Source: Phallus indusiatus
Taxonomy: Eukaryota; Basidiomycota; Agaricomycetes; Phallales; Phallaceae
Reading direction: 5' to 3'
DNA length: 64,000 bases
Assembly: GCA_027605045.1 (NCBI GenBank)
Contig: JAQFWX010000030.1
Location: forward strand, 248,001 to 312,000
This document shows positions 11,212 to 25,204 of this stretch, one piece after another. The notes under the pieces were generated by a model. The model saw only the letters and a program-made list of their open reading frames with translations, searched no databases and had not been told where the DNA came from. Numbering within the stretch: the stretch's first letter is position 1; each line of letters starts with the position of its first letter. Position numbers and translations under genes: made by a program.

Positions 11212-12327
11212 TTAGGGATTTCGTACGACATCTTGAAAGAATTCTGCGATTTCGTTCCATACAAAGCCTTGGGGACAGTCTGGAACGATAGGCGCTGGAA
11301 TGGCCGTATTAGGTGTTGAGAACCGGCATACTTCAGTGAAATTTTTCGGGACGAAACGCTTGAAAGCCTCGAACATTTTCAGGACAAGTATGCGCTCTAA
11401 TGCAATCTGCATCCCAAAGAGTTTGAGCGTGACCGGAGCTGGGCAGTAAAAAACATATGTGGGATGAGGAGGTTTCACCTGGCGTGATACTGCGGACGCA
11501 AAAGAATAACTTATAGGGATGAGATAAAAGCAAGGCGTTGAGTTGATGAAAGTAAATGCCGGAATCACCTACGTAGGTTTTAGCTTTTTTCTTTGTATAT
11601 ATTCTCTTTCAAATGCGGCACAAAATCTCACTAACCATGTTAAAGTTTTCAGTTTTCAACAAATTTGCCATTAATGGATCTGATTGATCCCCCCGCATGT
11701 AAGTATATTGTAGACCGTTTGTGACGTTGTCGTTGTATGCGCCAAATGCGTGGGCGACAACCTGCGCATGAGGCCAAGAGATACACGGTTCGCCCTCAGG
11801 CTCTAGTGTGGGCCGCTTATCTGGAACGAAAAGGAGGAGCAAAGTGTAGAATTTGTCCATTAGAGCTAGATCATGGGGTGTTCCAGTCTTGCGCTCATTG
11901 CCCGGAGAACTCGAATGTCCCTGAACACCAGTCTGTTCTTGTATCGAAAAACAAGCTTCACTTTGAGGAAGTCCCAAATACCCCATATACATCATAATAG
12001 TTTTGATAAGTCGCGGGCGACGCTCCTCAACCCCGAGAGAGAGATCATATGCAGAAAATCTCGAACTAGATAATCCTTTGAAGGCGGTCTCTCGAGTTCT
12101 TTATTCTTCCTGTTTAATATTTCTTGAAGTTGTGGATAAATAAATTGAGGCTCTGGAAGTTGGTCGACACTCTCACAACCAAAAAAAGATTCAGGGGACA
12201 TGTGAATCATCTCGATCCCGAGTAGGTCGAGGTACTGCAATGTCCATTTTGGCCCAGATCTCGTTGACAGTCGGCTAAGAGGCATCCTGCGAGTACAGAC
12301 GGATTGGAAAAGCCGATTAAAACGCAA
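11212..12327 (-). pseudogene. PD-(D/E)XK-like fungal protein, frameshifted copy 1
   Basis: Three consecutive open pieces form one protein matching the plus-strand copy at 13090-14217. The shared order is SFFGCE..LPEPQFIYPQL, DYLVRDFLHMI, then MYMGYLGLPQ, TPHDLALMDKFYTLLLLFVP-DK, PHAQVVAHAFGAYND, and after an intron near 11575-11630 ERILVLKMFEAFKRFVPKNF. Between DYLVRDFLHMI and MYMGY the frame changes inside a TCTCTCTC run near 12028-12036, with no plausible intron. The central D...LLLLF...DK arrangement recalls the restriction-endonuclease-like cores common in Agaricomycete orphan families, but the acidic residue before K is not the canonical E. The family call is tentative; the frameshift is seen directly. 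Confidence 0.5.
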
Positions 12328-12479
12328 AGGGCTGTGCGAGCGAGAGAATTTTCCGAAGCGATTTCTTTGAGAGATAATTTGGGGAAGTCAAAAAATATCA
12401 TTATGTGACACTCAATGTAGAAAAAACATGAAAGGAATATCCGAAACTTACGATAAATAAATAAAATTTTCAGTTTCAC

Positions 12480-13080
12480 CTATAAAATATTGTAATTTTC
12501 TTCCGATTGAATTGCATTAAACAAACTTGCCAAATTCATCGAGAGACATACCGAGTCGGCAAGATCGCCGGGTTCGATAGCCGTCGTACAGGTCAGTGTT
12601 CGAGAATGTATAATTTCTCGTGGATGAATGAAAGCGCCTCTGATTTAGCAGGAGGTTAATATCCCGCCCAAATAGGCGTAGGTACTTCTTCGACATATGA
12701 TCAGGTCTTGTCTTTAAGGTCTGCGGTGTTTATGTGTCCGAGAGATATAGCACGAACAGAGGCCTAATGGTCAAATGAAGAAGGAAAACAAAATAAACGA
12801 AGGTGGGCGGGCGTAAACTATAGGAGACTGAATCCGAGCTTTAGGGGGCCGGGCCCTGCCGCGACCTGCGGTGACCGTTCATTGTTCCGAATGAAACTCA
12901 GCCAATTACCCTGTTCGGAGAATGGTTCCAGGGATTTGGTACAAAGGCGAAAATGAATTGACCTGGAGATATTGAAGGACTCATTAGGGCGGCTTCAGTC
13001 TGAAGTCTCAACGCATATAAATGTTGATTGAGATTGTCTCTCTAAGTACTCTGAGTACCAACACTTTTCTTTATCTTAAG
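12480..13080. other. Spacer between the two divergent PD-(D/E)XK-like copies
   Basis: About 600 bases separate the start regions of the two inverted paralogues. No gene is seen. It contains the likely divergent promoters, including TATA-like ATATAAAT at about 13014-13021. Confidence 0.4.
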
Positions 13081-13089
13081 ACCATCAAG

Positions 13090-14217
13090 ATGGACGCAGT
13101 CATTAAAGGTACTGTGCGGATTTTACACGGAGAAGCGAAGTATTATCAGATCGAGCCAACATCGCCATATCCGCCTTCGCCTTATTCTTCTGATCCACTT
13201 TTCGTAAAGCAGCCTGAAATCATGTTCTCCTTCGCTTGTGCAGTTCTTGGCACCAACTCGTACATTTCACGTCAATTTAATAAGTCCTCTCCGCTAATCC
13301 CATGGTGTCATTCCAATGTCAGGACGCATCCAAACCGCATCCCAACCAAGTCTTCCAGACATTGGACCATGAAAGACCTCGAAGACTCAAGATCGATATG
13401 AAAGAACTGTCCCTGGAGGGGTTTTTTGGTTGCGAGAAGCGCAGTGAACTTCCAACCCCTCAGTTCATATACCCGCAGCTCGCCGAAGTTTTGACCGCCG
13501 GAGTAGATGACAATGACGGACCGCATCCACGAGATTATCTTGTCCAAGACTTATTTCGGATGATACGTGTCGTGATTGAAGGTGAGCCCCGTGGATGCCT
13601 AGCAAGGGCTGTATTGACCTACATGGGATACCAAGGTCTTTCCGAGGACGGGATTGAAATATCGATCCAACATGAGACCAATTTCCAAATGAATGGTCGC
13701 AAGACCACAGCACGTCCCGACCTAGGTCTTCTAAACACGCGTGATCTCCTCCTTCTTTTTGCCGAGAAAAGCGGTTACTATCCACTGCAGCAGGAATGAA
13801 ACCCTCCTTACCACATGCGCAGGTCGTCGCCCACGGATTGGGTGCATACCATATAAATACTTTCAAAGCGTCGAGGATCGACAATCATCGGCTTGTCTGC
13901 GATTGATTTCTTCAGAGCTGAGAATTTTGACATGAATCATAAATTATCCTTTCAACAAAAAGTTAATAACCTTTGTATAGGTGTTTCCCAGTATTCTCTT
14001 TCATCGAGCCAACACCATGGTTGTACCAATACCCCGTCCCGATCACCTCTTCACTGGCATCCGCCGTTGCCCGCAGTGGAGAGATATCCCCTCACTCTAC
14101 CCGCATTTTCTACTGCCGGCGCCGGTCGATAAATCAGGAATGCTGTTAAACAAAAATCGCATTTTTGTTTTGAAGATGTTCCAGGTTTTCAGCTTTGAAG
14201 TGTTTCGTTCCTGTTGA
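13090..14217 (+). pseudogene. PD-(D/E)XK-like fungal protein, frameshifted copy 2
   Basis: The start MDAVIKGTVRILHGEAKYYQ is followed by a likely intron (about 13230-13321, acceptor AATGTCAG) and then a long frame with EGFFGCEKRSELPTPQFIYPQ, DYLVQDLFRMI, VLTYMGYQGL and RPDLGLLNTRDLLLLFAEK. That frame stops at QQE* (about 13797-13799), yet the next frame reads MKPSLPHAQVVAHGLGAY, matching copy 1 exactly where it should continue. So there is a frameshift near 13797. The C-terminus is also short: NRIFVLKMFQVF runs into a stop where copy 1 continues. It lies divergently to copy 1. Both members are degenerate at different places, so neither gives a full protein. Confidence 0.5.
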
Positions 14218-15050
14218 GAAACGGACATAGAGTGGGCAACTAATAAGAGCAAATACTTCCTCAGTATTGATGAATAACGAAATGTATTAAACAGACCTGT
14301 GAGCGAAGATGTTCTTACAAAAGAAAGTGAGGAAACATCAAATGGATACGACAATGAGCACTTACTCCTCAGTATTGATGCATGATGATCGATGAATAGC
14401 TGAGGAGAAGATGAATGCAACGAAAAGTACACTATTTATACAAAAATCGAGAAGAGTGACGGCGGACTTCGAAGCGTCTTTTTACAGTTCCTACAAATCT
14501 GCCCGAAGCCCGCCGATACAATCAAAGTTAACTTCAGTAGCGGTTCACTTAGAATTGATTATATGCCAGTAGGACATCTTATGAGTCTCCATATACAATA
14601 TGTGCCTGCTCGGTTATAATATTAGCTCGCAAGAGGACCCATAATTGTTACCATGGACCTTATGAAGAACTTGTAGTATGATTATAATTTGGGTACTCGT
14701 TTACTGATGTCTACCTCATCCTACCCCGCTTCGCCCGCCCCGATCCTCGCTCAGAACCAGTTGAATTCACGCTTTCCGAGGCATGAGTTATTCCTGTATA
14801 TACTAATACATAGTAGCTAGTCACGGCGCTTATAGAGTATACACCTTTTGTGTCCGCTACTTCGCCAAGCCTGGGATTTCAGCACCCCGTCTTTCGCCCG
14901 CACCTTCCGCCGGGTTCTATTTCGCAACAGGAAAACAGACGGTGCAGAAGAGTTGAGGGAAGTCGGAGTGGGCAGCGACACTAGGCGATTCGCTTATGTT
15001 AGTTACGGAAGTAATTTGTAAACTCTGCTCATCTTCGAACCATCACCAAG
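14218..15050. other. Upstream region of HNH gene A, shared with HNH gene B
   Basis: No gene is seen. From about 14640 onward the sequence is repeated upstream of HNH gene B. It includes the block starting GGGTACTCGTTTACTGATG (14692), found again at about 30523 and 30719. Confidence 0.6.
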
Positions 15051-16498
15051 ATGGCTGCTAGCCACCAGAGGTCCGATTCTCTTGCCAGTCTACTGTCGGC
15101 TGGTACTTTCACCTCAATTTCTTCCATTGAGGTACTACTCAAGCAAGCAGTGCTTGAAGCAAAAGGCAATACTTCCACCAATAGCTTGCTGGAAAGAGCT
15201 CTAGGAAGATTATTGTCTTTCAAACAGGACCAAAGCCGACTGATTCCCCGTCCTTCCGATCTACCTGTATCTAAAAATTCCAGACGTGTAGACCCATATA
15301 AATTAGCAAAAACAATGCTGGAATGGGCACCAAACGAATATGGACAAAGATATGTGGCGGCGGCGATTATTGGTTGTGATGATACTGGCACACTGGTGGA
15401 CCTATCAAACACATGGTTGCGATATCTCTTACTCCCATGTACGTTTAATATCATATTTTATCAGAACCTGTTGAATAATCTCTTTATCTCGTTGAAGTCA
15501 AGGGTAATCGCATTTCCGCTGACTTTCCACCAAGCGAAGCCGCCACTCCGACTTACCATCAACACACTGCGTATACCCTTGATGCTCTTCCCGCAAATCG
15601 TGATTCGAAAATGGCTAAACTTGTATTTTTTCTCTTTTCTCGAAATATTCATTGCTAATAAGTGGATAGGTTAGATTGCGAGAGGGTTATCAGTGCCCGA
15701 TCACTGAGGTTTACTATATGCCAGTTGCTCCCCCCGACAAGCAGGCCGGTACCCTAGAAAATTCCCATATTATCAATCGTGCCGTAGGAGTTTTTGACCC
15801 TCAGAAAGTGAGACCCTCCATTTTAACCCTGCGACTGATTCTTCCTTACCCATGATCATCCCTGGCATAGGACAAGGGATCTCTAGCGACATGGGACATT
15901 CTAAGGCATTATGTTGGATGGGACAAGAAGCGCACCCAGCGTGTTGTGGAGAACCTGAATAGTCCTGTTAATGGGATACTTCTGTGGCAAAATTTTCACG
16001 ACGCATGGGGCAATTTCGCCTGGACCCTTAAACCTGCCGTAAGTCACTCGTAGTATACACATTGCGCCCTACCTTTTCCTTCTCAACATTTACGCGCAGG
16101 TCGATGCCGATGGTAATGTAACCGCAGATACTTATGACATCGACGTAATACGTCCCAAACACTTCCCCGGTTGGATTCCGAAGCCATCTGGGCACCCCAT
16201 CAACTATCGGATCAATTTCAAAGATCGTGGGATAGAATCTGCTGTACAGGACCTCATACCCGAAGGTGACAACAAAATTCGTACATTACCTCGTCCTATG
16301 CCAGACCCCGAATTGATTGCACTTCATCGGGCACTTTGTTGGGTTCTTCACCTGAGTGGGGCAGCAGAGGTTATCGATTCTATTTTCAGAGATGCAGAAG
16401 CGGCAGGTGTTCAAGTACCGTCTGAGAAGATTCGAACTACAGATGACTTGGATGTATTACTATCAAGCTTGAGTTTGTATCCCCAGGGAAGGGATTAA
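15051..16498 (+). CDS. HNH endonuclease-domain protein A (HNH_2 type)
   Basis: Five exons (15051-15438, 15498-15622, 15670-15807, 15871-16038, 16100-16498) join in frame to 405 residues. The N-terminal 170 residues are helical and unrecognised. The HNH core follows: LREGYQCPITEVYY, then LENSHIINRAVG, and after an intron NSPVNGILLWQNFHDAWGNF, giving the His, Asn and His of the fungal HNH_2 family. The C-terminal 130 residues include PMPDPELIALHRALCWVLHL. Such proteins are expanded in Agaricomycetes; their substrate is unknown. All introns are 47-63 nt with good GT..AG ends. No stops or shifts are seen, so it looks functional. It has a close paralogue at 31882-33334. Confidence 0.8.
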
Positions 16499-16739
16499 TT
16501 CTTAGTATTACTGCCGTGTGACGTGTCTGAAGACGTCATTGTTGAACCATATCGGTGAAAAATAGAATTCTTAGTTCACTTACAACAGATCATTCAAAAG
16601 ATCAAATTTTCTAATCATTTAGCTGTACTGCAACAACTGGTCACCGGATGGTCCACAGTCCCAAAGCTAAGCGCTAAAGCTGAAGTGCCCAAAGCCGTCT
16701 ATGTTTCATGCCGAAGTTGAAACTCCGACTCGAACCACC

Positions 16740-17187
16740 ATGTCATCGCAGGATGCAAATACCTACGAAACCCAAAACGATCAACAGCTAGATGCTCTTC
16801 ATTCAAAAATCAGGTCCTTACGTGGTGTAAGTCTCCGGTTCTTCTGGAAATTTATTCCTCTGACGAACGCTATGGATGTCTCAGGTAACCACCGATATAT
16901 ACAATGACGTTGAACGTCAAAATACAACACTGGACGAATCCGTAAGCCAATTCTTCGTCTTTCTCCTTTTATTATATAAAAATGAGTTGTAACTGTATCG
17001 TTTATTGTAGGGTAATATATTCAATAACTTCGGAAATTCGTTGGCACAGTCTTCTCGGCGTGCGGCCGGTGCTTTTGGTCCGACGGGGTTCCTTCGACAG
17101 TACCGTCTCATGGCGATGATTGTTGGCTCGCTTGTAGGACTGTGGATACTATACCATGCAGTACGATGGGTCGGATCTTGGTTTTAA
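16740..17187 (+). CDS. Bet1/Sft1-like Qc-SNARE
   Basis: Three exons (16740-16826, 16885-16941, 17011-17187) give a 106-residue tail-anchored protein. The SNARE helix covers residues about 15-75 (DQQLDALHSKIRSLRG, then VTTDIYNDVERQNTTLDES and FGNSLAQSSRRA). The C-terminus is a single hydrophobic anchor (MAMIVGSLVGLWILYHAV) with a very short lumenal end. Bet1 and Sft1 drive vesicle fusion at the ER-Golgi and within the Golgi. The small size, single coil and C-terminal anchor are all typical. Which of the two it is cannot be settled here. The start at 16740 is preferred over an in-frame ATG 39 bases upstream because the family begins close to the coil. It converges with the cyclophilin gene. Confidence 0.8.
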
Positions 17188-17392
17188 GGTCACCCGATAG
17201 TCAAGCGGCTCGCGTTCTCACATTATCTCTATATCCTTCGAATGTCAACATAACTTATGTGTACCACTGGACACTTTCCTTCTTGATCATGTAGTATAAA
17301 AGACAGTATTTAATTATCATGCCTCGCGTTCGCAGAGCGATTTTTTACTCATACAAAGTGTGGAGATGAAGTGGTCCGTACGCAGCCATTGG

Positions 17393-18905
17393 TCACCGTC
17401 TGTCTCTCCTATCTCTGTCTCTTCTATCATCCCTGTTACGTTCCGGACTTCGACTTCTTCGACGCGGTGATCTTGAACGCGAGCGCCGTTGTCCTCGTTC
17501 TCTGTCTCTGCGTGCCCCATGGCTTCGCTCTAGATCGCGGTCGTCAAACACCATGTCATAACCACGAGTAGCTTCATATTCTCGGTCAACGCGGTAACGC
17601 CTTGTGGCTTCCAAGTCTTCCCGTCCAGCAAACACTTCTTTTTTACGATGATTGCGATTTATTCGTACGTCGTTTGACCAGTGTGTGTTGAGTCGTGCGA
17701 CGGATTGTGAGCTATGATAGTTTGGTTAGATACGTGTCTTTCGGTGGCGAGGAAAACGTCAACGTACAAGTCGACCCATATTCGTCGGTCGTCAATGAGA
17801 ACGTTTTGCATTTTGAAATAAGCCTAACGCCGTAAGAATAAATCAATGAGAATTGACGGAATGCAAGATGATGGGTTAAGCCAGTACCTGTTCCGCGTCT
17901 TCCCGCTTATCGAACTCAATGAAGGCGTACTGTAACGAGTCTCCCGTCTTTTTATCGCGAATAACTTGGCAGCTCATGATCTTCCCGAATCTTGAGAATA
18001 TGAGCTCCAAATCTTCATCCCTTGTTACCGAGTTCAGCTTGCAAACGAAGAGGACGTTCTCTGGAGGCCGGACGTTGGCGAATGGAAGATCGCCGACCAT
18101 TTCCAAGGTAAGTGCAGAAGCTGCTGCAGCTGTCTTTCGTCTTTCTCTTTCAGCTTCATCCTCTGGCAATTCGTCCAGTGGATCTTCATCCTCAGCTATT
18201 CGTACGAGGTCGGGGTTGTCAGGAATTTTAATTGGTTCTTCTGCTGGTACCTCAAGTCCTTCAGGATCAGGGAATGGATCGTCTGCAGACAAATTTAGAC
18301 ATTGAAAGGCTTTAATCAAGATGTTGCAAAGTGACGAACCAAGAATGACAACATGGCGAATGCGAACGTCTTTGAGCGGCCTTCCGTCTTGATCGGTGAA
18401 GACTTCATTCAGCTTGTCAAGAGTGTCAAACCCCTCCACGACGTGACCGAAAACTGCATGCTTTCCATCAAGATACTCGATGTTTTCTCCTAGCGTTATA
18501 AAGAATTGGCTAGCGCTGCCTCCGCCGTATTTGCCATCTGCGCTGGGAGCGACAGCCATTGACACAGTGCCTCTTTCAATATGTTTGAGTCGAGGAACGA
18601 GCTCGGGGATAAAATAGCGTGGAGCGGTTGGATCGATTATTGCGTCAACGCATCTACCTCCTGATCCAGTAGCAGTAGGATCTCCCGTTTGTGCCAAAAA
18701 GTCCTTTGAAACTAGAAAAATTAATGAGCAAACCAAGCTACAACTTACAGCGAGTAAATCTGATAACATTACCATTAAAGAAGGAATTAAGGTTATAGTA
18801 GTAGATTTTGCATAGTTTTAAGAAGTTTCGACAGAGTTTAGGACATGCGTTCACTTCGAGGTCGATTACAATGTCTCCCAGCGAAGTTTCTAGGAGGACG
18901 GACAT
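17393..18905 (-). CDS. cyp6: PPIL4/Cyp6-type cyclophilin with RNA-recognition motif
   Basis: Five exons (18905-18773, 18711-18340, 18282-17888, 17823-17768, 17711-17393) encode 424 residues. Residues 1-165 are a cyclophilin domain ([46 protein letters not shown]). An acidic linker follows, then an RRM ([36 protein letters not shown]) and an Arg/Ser/Asp-rich tail ([17 protein letters not shown]). This order is the hallmark of PPIL4/Cyp6 peptidyl-prolyl isomerases, nuclear proteins associated with splicing. The start matches the family. It is divergent from put2 and convergent with the SNARE gene. No defects are visible. Confidence 0.9.
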
Positions 18906-19366
18906 CAAACGGACATTCAAATCCGGGAGCGGATGTGTCACAACATATGTCACACAATTCCGGATGACTTTCACTCATCTCAAGTTGCAACTTTCTGTAT
19001 GCCCGCCAATTAAACTGCTCCAATAACCTCATGTGAGTTTTTTGCTGGAGTACTTTCGAATTTATTTCATTTGGATCTGAATTTATTACGTGCTATTAGG
19101 ATAAAACTGGCGTTTGCTATGGGCCTATGGCGCCGTTTGTTTCAACCTCTAATGCTTTGAAGACCTTATCACGCAATATCACCTAATTAATGTGCACTCA
19201 ACATGGCTCTCATATTCACAATTTCACACCGAGAACGAGCTACAACTTACGAGATCCGAACGCGTATGAAAACATGTGACGATGACGTAAGAAAGTACTA
19301 GGTCCGAAGGAACACCCCCGAAAATGAGTGCCATCTGTAATCTCGATCGTCTTTCTTCCCGCCGTC
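18906..19366. promoter_or_regulatory. Divergent promoter between cyclophilin and put2
   Basis: A 461-bp spacer separates the two start codons, which point away from each other. It must hold both promoters. No clear TATA box is seen, which fits constitutive housekeeping genes. Confidence 0.55.
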
Positions 19367-21642
<2,276 letters not shown>

Positions 21643-21979
21643 GACGAAGAGACTTTGGTGTACGAACGAAGAATAGGAAGTTTTGGGTAGAATAGAGATA
21701 AGTAAAATGATGTTGTAAAATAGCGAAAGTTAACATGTTTCTCTTGTGGTATTTGTATGAAACTCAGCTACTTCTTGTTCCCTGTATGGGAACAAGATCG
21801 AGACGACTGTAAATCAATCATTGGGGCAAAACACCTGGGGCAGAGACTACTACTTAATACAACGGGAACAACGAATTCAGCGAGTATAGATGACACCTTG
21901 AGTTGCAATTTCCCAATCGTTACAACTGACAATACATTTACAAGGAGGTTTACGAGCAACATTGTAGCTCGAAAGGAAG

Positions 21980-22246
21980 CTAGTACGCGTCTATTCAAAA
22001 ACGGTGTTTTTAGTAAATCAATCAGACAAACGTCTCGTGATAGACAATGGCTTTTTCAGGAAACTAACCACAGCAATCACAACGCGTAGCGTCGCAAGAC
22101 ACCTGAGGCCATTTACAAATGATGGCGCAATCTAGATCCAAAGAGCTTTCGGTTGAAGAATCAGAAGTAGCAGCGACGTTAACGGTGCTTTGACCCAATA
22201 AAGAAAGGGTTGAGACGAGAGTTATGATTAGAGTGACGAATTGCAT
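21980..22246 (-). CDS. Small secreted cysteine-rich peptide 3
   Basis: Exon 1 (22246-22069) encodes MQFVTLIITLVSTLSLLGQS, a signal peptide of the same type as peptides 1 and 2, then a Ser-rich spacer and cysteines CX3CX6CX4CXCC. As in its relatives, a donor-like GTTAGT follows TGCTGTG. The best acceptor in frame (GAATAG before 21990) would give a tiny exon ending CCDAY, 62 residues in total. Without splicing the product ends CCG. The last exon is therefore uncertain and does not show the EPSS tail of the other two. It lies about 12 kb from them, downstream of put2. Confidence 0.65.
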
Positions 22247-23099
22247 TTCTGATAGGTGTTGAGCTCGGTGTGGGTCGAGTTAAAAGAGGTCTGTGAAATA
22301 GTTTGGGTGCATCTGACAGTGACACTGAGTGCTATTAATATAAACAGACCCCTCGGCTTTGTTTTCCACTGGTAGTCGTCGTGCCCCAACGTCGACGCTT
22401 TTACGACAAACTATTAATTAGTCCGTGGATTGAAGGGTTCTTCTCTGACTCAGGATCTTCAATTTCGAGAGTAGGGTGACTCCGAGAGTTGTTAATGGCA
22501 TATACATACGATATATTTCATTATTCGTCAGGTGTTGCTGTTCGATATACAACTTCACAAAAAAAATTGAAATTAACGTGAACTTCCTAAATTTAACCCT
22601 ATTTCCGGACATAAGAGTTCTAGTTGAAGTTAAGATTGAGGTCAATCGCGGTGCTTTTATAATTACCTAACCTCGCTCGATATATGCGGTCTAAACTCGG
22701 CTCAAATCCAGTGGAGTAACAGTCTCGGATCCAGATAATCAGAACTAGATGTCCGCGTGCTTCTGTCGCATGCCAGAATAACACCCATCTGAAAATAAAA
22801 TGCCTCAAATTCCATTTGGTATTTGAAACTTTCTGAGAAGCAATGAGTGGCGTAGGGTATGGCTAAAGCTACATCGGCGCCACCGTTTTCAGAGCAGTTT
22901 GCATTGAGTCTCGAGTGGAGGAGGGATGGAAAAGTTACATTTAGTGACGTTTCGTTCATGTACAGTTTGTTGACGATTTGTTACATGTTCATGGCGTTAG
23001 CCCAATCACTATGTATGTAATTAAATTATTGTCCGCGTGTTTCCCCTACCCTACTACTACCCAATTCCCCTACTTCTTCAACACGAACCACAATCGACC
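22247..23099. repeat. Downstream flank of LysM gene 1, repeated after LysM gene 3
   Basis: From about 22740 to 23090 the minus strand closely matches the plus strand at about 42390-42730, including ATGTAACTTTTTCCATCC-like and GGTGGCGCCGATGTAGC blocks. The remaining part (22247-22740) holds the peptide 3 promoter and no gene. Confidence 0.7.
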
Positions 23100-23615
23100 C
23101 TACGCGTTTTTCACGCAGTATGCGTCCCCAGCGATAAGATTTGTACACCCGGAATTGACTCCTTGGTTGAGCGACAAGAACTGAGCGAGCGTGAGGCCGA
23201 ACTCATTGTCAATGAGATCGCAGGTCAGACCGGACGCAACAGTGAAGTATTCCGCGCATCCAGTTGTGATTGTTCCAGGAGCGACATTACTTGGAGGAGT
23301 GACGCCTGTTGGAGGCGGGCTTGCAGCCGCCTCAACGCAATATGCGAAGGTTGCGATGAGATTAGTGCACTGGCCGTTGACACCCGAATTCAACGCGTGG
23401 AAGGAGGTGTCCGTGATGTCGAATTCTTGTTCAAGGAGAATACACGTGTCGCCGCTGACAGCGGTGTGGTATGTAGCACATCCTGTGGTGACGGTGCCAG
23501 GGGCGACGTTAGGGGGAGCAGTAACAGAAGCCTGACGACCCAGGATGAGAGGGGAGGAATTAGCGAACCCGCTTAGTACAAAAACGAGAAGTGAGTAAGA
23601 AATGAAGCGTGACAT
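23100..23615 (-). CDS. Secreted protein with two LysM domains, copy 1
   Basis: A single open frame of 171 residues. It has a signal peptide (MSRFISYSLLVFVLSGFANS), a possible dibasic-poor propeptide end near LILGRQ, then two LysM-like repeats. Repeat 1 starts GCATYHTAVSGDTC and ends NLIATFAYCV; repeat 2 starts GCAEYFTVASGLTC and ends NLIAGDAYCV. They are joined by a proline-rich linker (PPPTGVTPPSN). LysM proteins bind chitin or related glycans; secreted fungal forms can protect hyphae or hide chitin from hosts or competitors. The gene has no intron. A TATA box (TATAAAGG on the minus strand) lies at about 23694-23701. It is close to the copies at 38778 and 41854. Confidence 0.85.
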   Translation of the reverse strand: MSRFISYSLLVFVLSGFANSSPLILGRQASVTAPPNVAPGTVTTGCATYHTAVSGDTCILLEQEFDITDTSFHALNSGVNGQCTNLIATFAYCVEAAASPPPTGVTPPSNVAPGTITTGCAEYFTVASGLTCDLIDNEFGLTLAQFLSLNQGVNSGCTNLIAGDAYCVKNA

Positions 23616-24060
23616 GACTGCTAGTAATGCTGTTGCTGTTTGAATACGAAGTAAGTGTATGCACACTGAGGAGTACAATCGACGCGAGTTGAGCCTTTAT
23701 AAACTAAAACCCATGACCCTAAGAACAGGATTATCACATCCAGAGTACTCACGAAAAATCTTTCAATGATCCCCTATGATTTCTCGCATATTCCAACGTC
23801 AAATGTCTTTGGAATAATGAAAGCCTTCGCCGGCACGGATGACCCGGCCAGGTAGAGAATAACGTTGTAAGTTTTAAGGTTCGATGTGCCGTCCTTTGTT
23901 TTCAAAAAAATATTTGGTGGCGCATGGTCGGCTGCCTTCTCTTGAGGAACTGATGTATGACCTAGTACGACGGGAATAACGGCAACAGCGGCAACAGGTA
24001 CATAAACTAATGTCACCTCGTGGCGCCAAATGCTTCCAATGTCTCTGTTCACCAATTGTA
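23616..24060 (-). repeat. Upstream LysM cassette region with a relic open frame
   Basis: This LysM 1 upstream region matches the plus-strand sequence upstream of LysM 3 (about 41450-41850) and, more weakly, LysM 2 (about 38420-38770). It contains a minus-strand open frame (24055-23774) reading WRHEVTLVYVPVAAVAVIPVV and later IIPKTF. The LysM 3 copy reads WRHEVTLIHLPVAANAVIP in the same strand sense but is broken by a stop. It may be an old gene end carried with the cassette; no family is recognised. Confidence 0.55.
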
Positions 24061-25200
24061 TTCAGTTAGTGAATTCCGTGCTTGTTTCTGATACTCATTT
24101 CGACTAACTCGGATCTTCGTATTTCGGAGGTGCCAAGCGTTCACTGACCATATCATACAGACATGGTATTTCCAATTCGTGCCCACTATAGTGCCTATTA
24201 CGTTTGGACTTCCGTGGCTTTGTCCACCGGACCAACCGATGGCAATTTATCAGAGATGTATTTTTAAATGAGACAATTTTGCGAGAGGCTTCGTTCATAA
24301 CATCATTCAACCTTTTAATCTGGACGTCACGAGTTCGTTCCTGTCTAACCCTTACGCACACGTTTCTCACCTATTAGCACCTGCACATTGGAATATTTTT
24401 GACGCTAATAGAATTATCTCACTTACGGTGACCGGTGCCGGTGAACCCCAAAACAAACTCAAGAAAGATACACTGACATCTTCACAAATTCCAAAATTGC
24501 TACTAGTACATCCTGAAACATGTCTCAATTAGGTCCGTCAAGCGAAGGAAAGGGTTGTTGGGGTACTTCGAAGAATATATTGGTTGACCAAATCCCGCAG
24601 GACTTGACAATTCGATATATCGTGGGGCATGGACTGCACTCATGGTGTCGCGAATCGAGTGTATTTCCCAGGTGGTGCCAGTCTGAGGATTCAGGAATTT
24701 CGCTCAGCGCTAAAAAAAAGGGCGTGCTTTACAAAGCGCTTACATAAGAGTGACGAGTGGCTATTGGACAACAATAACAATGAAGGGTAGGGCCGGCGGC
24801 GCGGCGAGTTCCTAAGCTCGTCGATATTATTTATTATTTAAAACTAAAACTTACCGGTTTATTGTACATTCCCCGCACACACTATAGCATTCATTAATCT
24901 CAATCTCTTTCGTGAATAAGAACAATCTGTCGCTCTTAAACAATGATGCGAGTGGGAAAAACGTAAAGAGTAGTTGGAAAAGAACATACGGTGGATTAAT
25001 ATGACATTTACAGGTAGCCCAGCGCAACTACCTCCCAAACGAACGTCACTTATTGTTAGGGACTTGGTACACAAAATTACAAATGACTTAAATGCTTGTA
25101 ACGAGAACGCATTAACTGGGCTGGGGGGAGGAGTTGTAGTGTTGCAACAGATCCGAGATTGTGTTGTATTATGACAAATCATGAGACCAAAAGACCCAAG
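24061..25200. other. Gene-poor stretch
   Basis: Several open frames of 60-107 codons are present on both strands, but none has a recognisable domain, splice partner or conserved copy. A GC-rich patch sits at about 24785-24805. Part of 24960-25200 may be a decayed upstream portion of the helicase relic that follows. Confidence 0.35.
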
Positions 25201-25204
25201 CTTC

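Noticed and set aside
12540..12610. tRNA-like T-loop (GGGTTCGATAGCC)
   Set aside because: No matching acceptor, D or anticodon stems could be drawn around it.
23191..23535. Plus-strand frames opposite LysM copy 1, and the similar minus-strand frames opposite copy 3
   Set aside because: They are antisense shadows of the LysM genes and are conserved only because the genes are.
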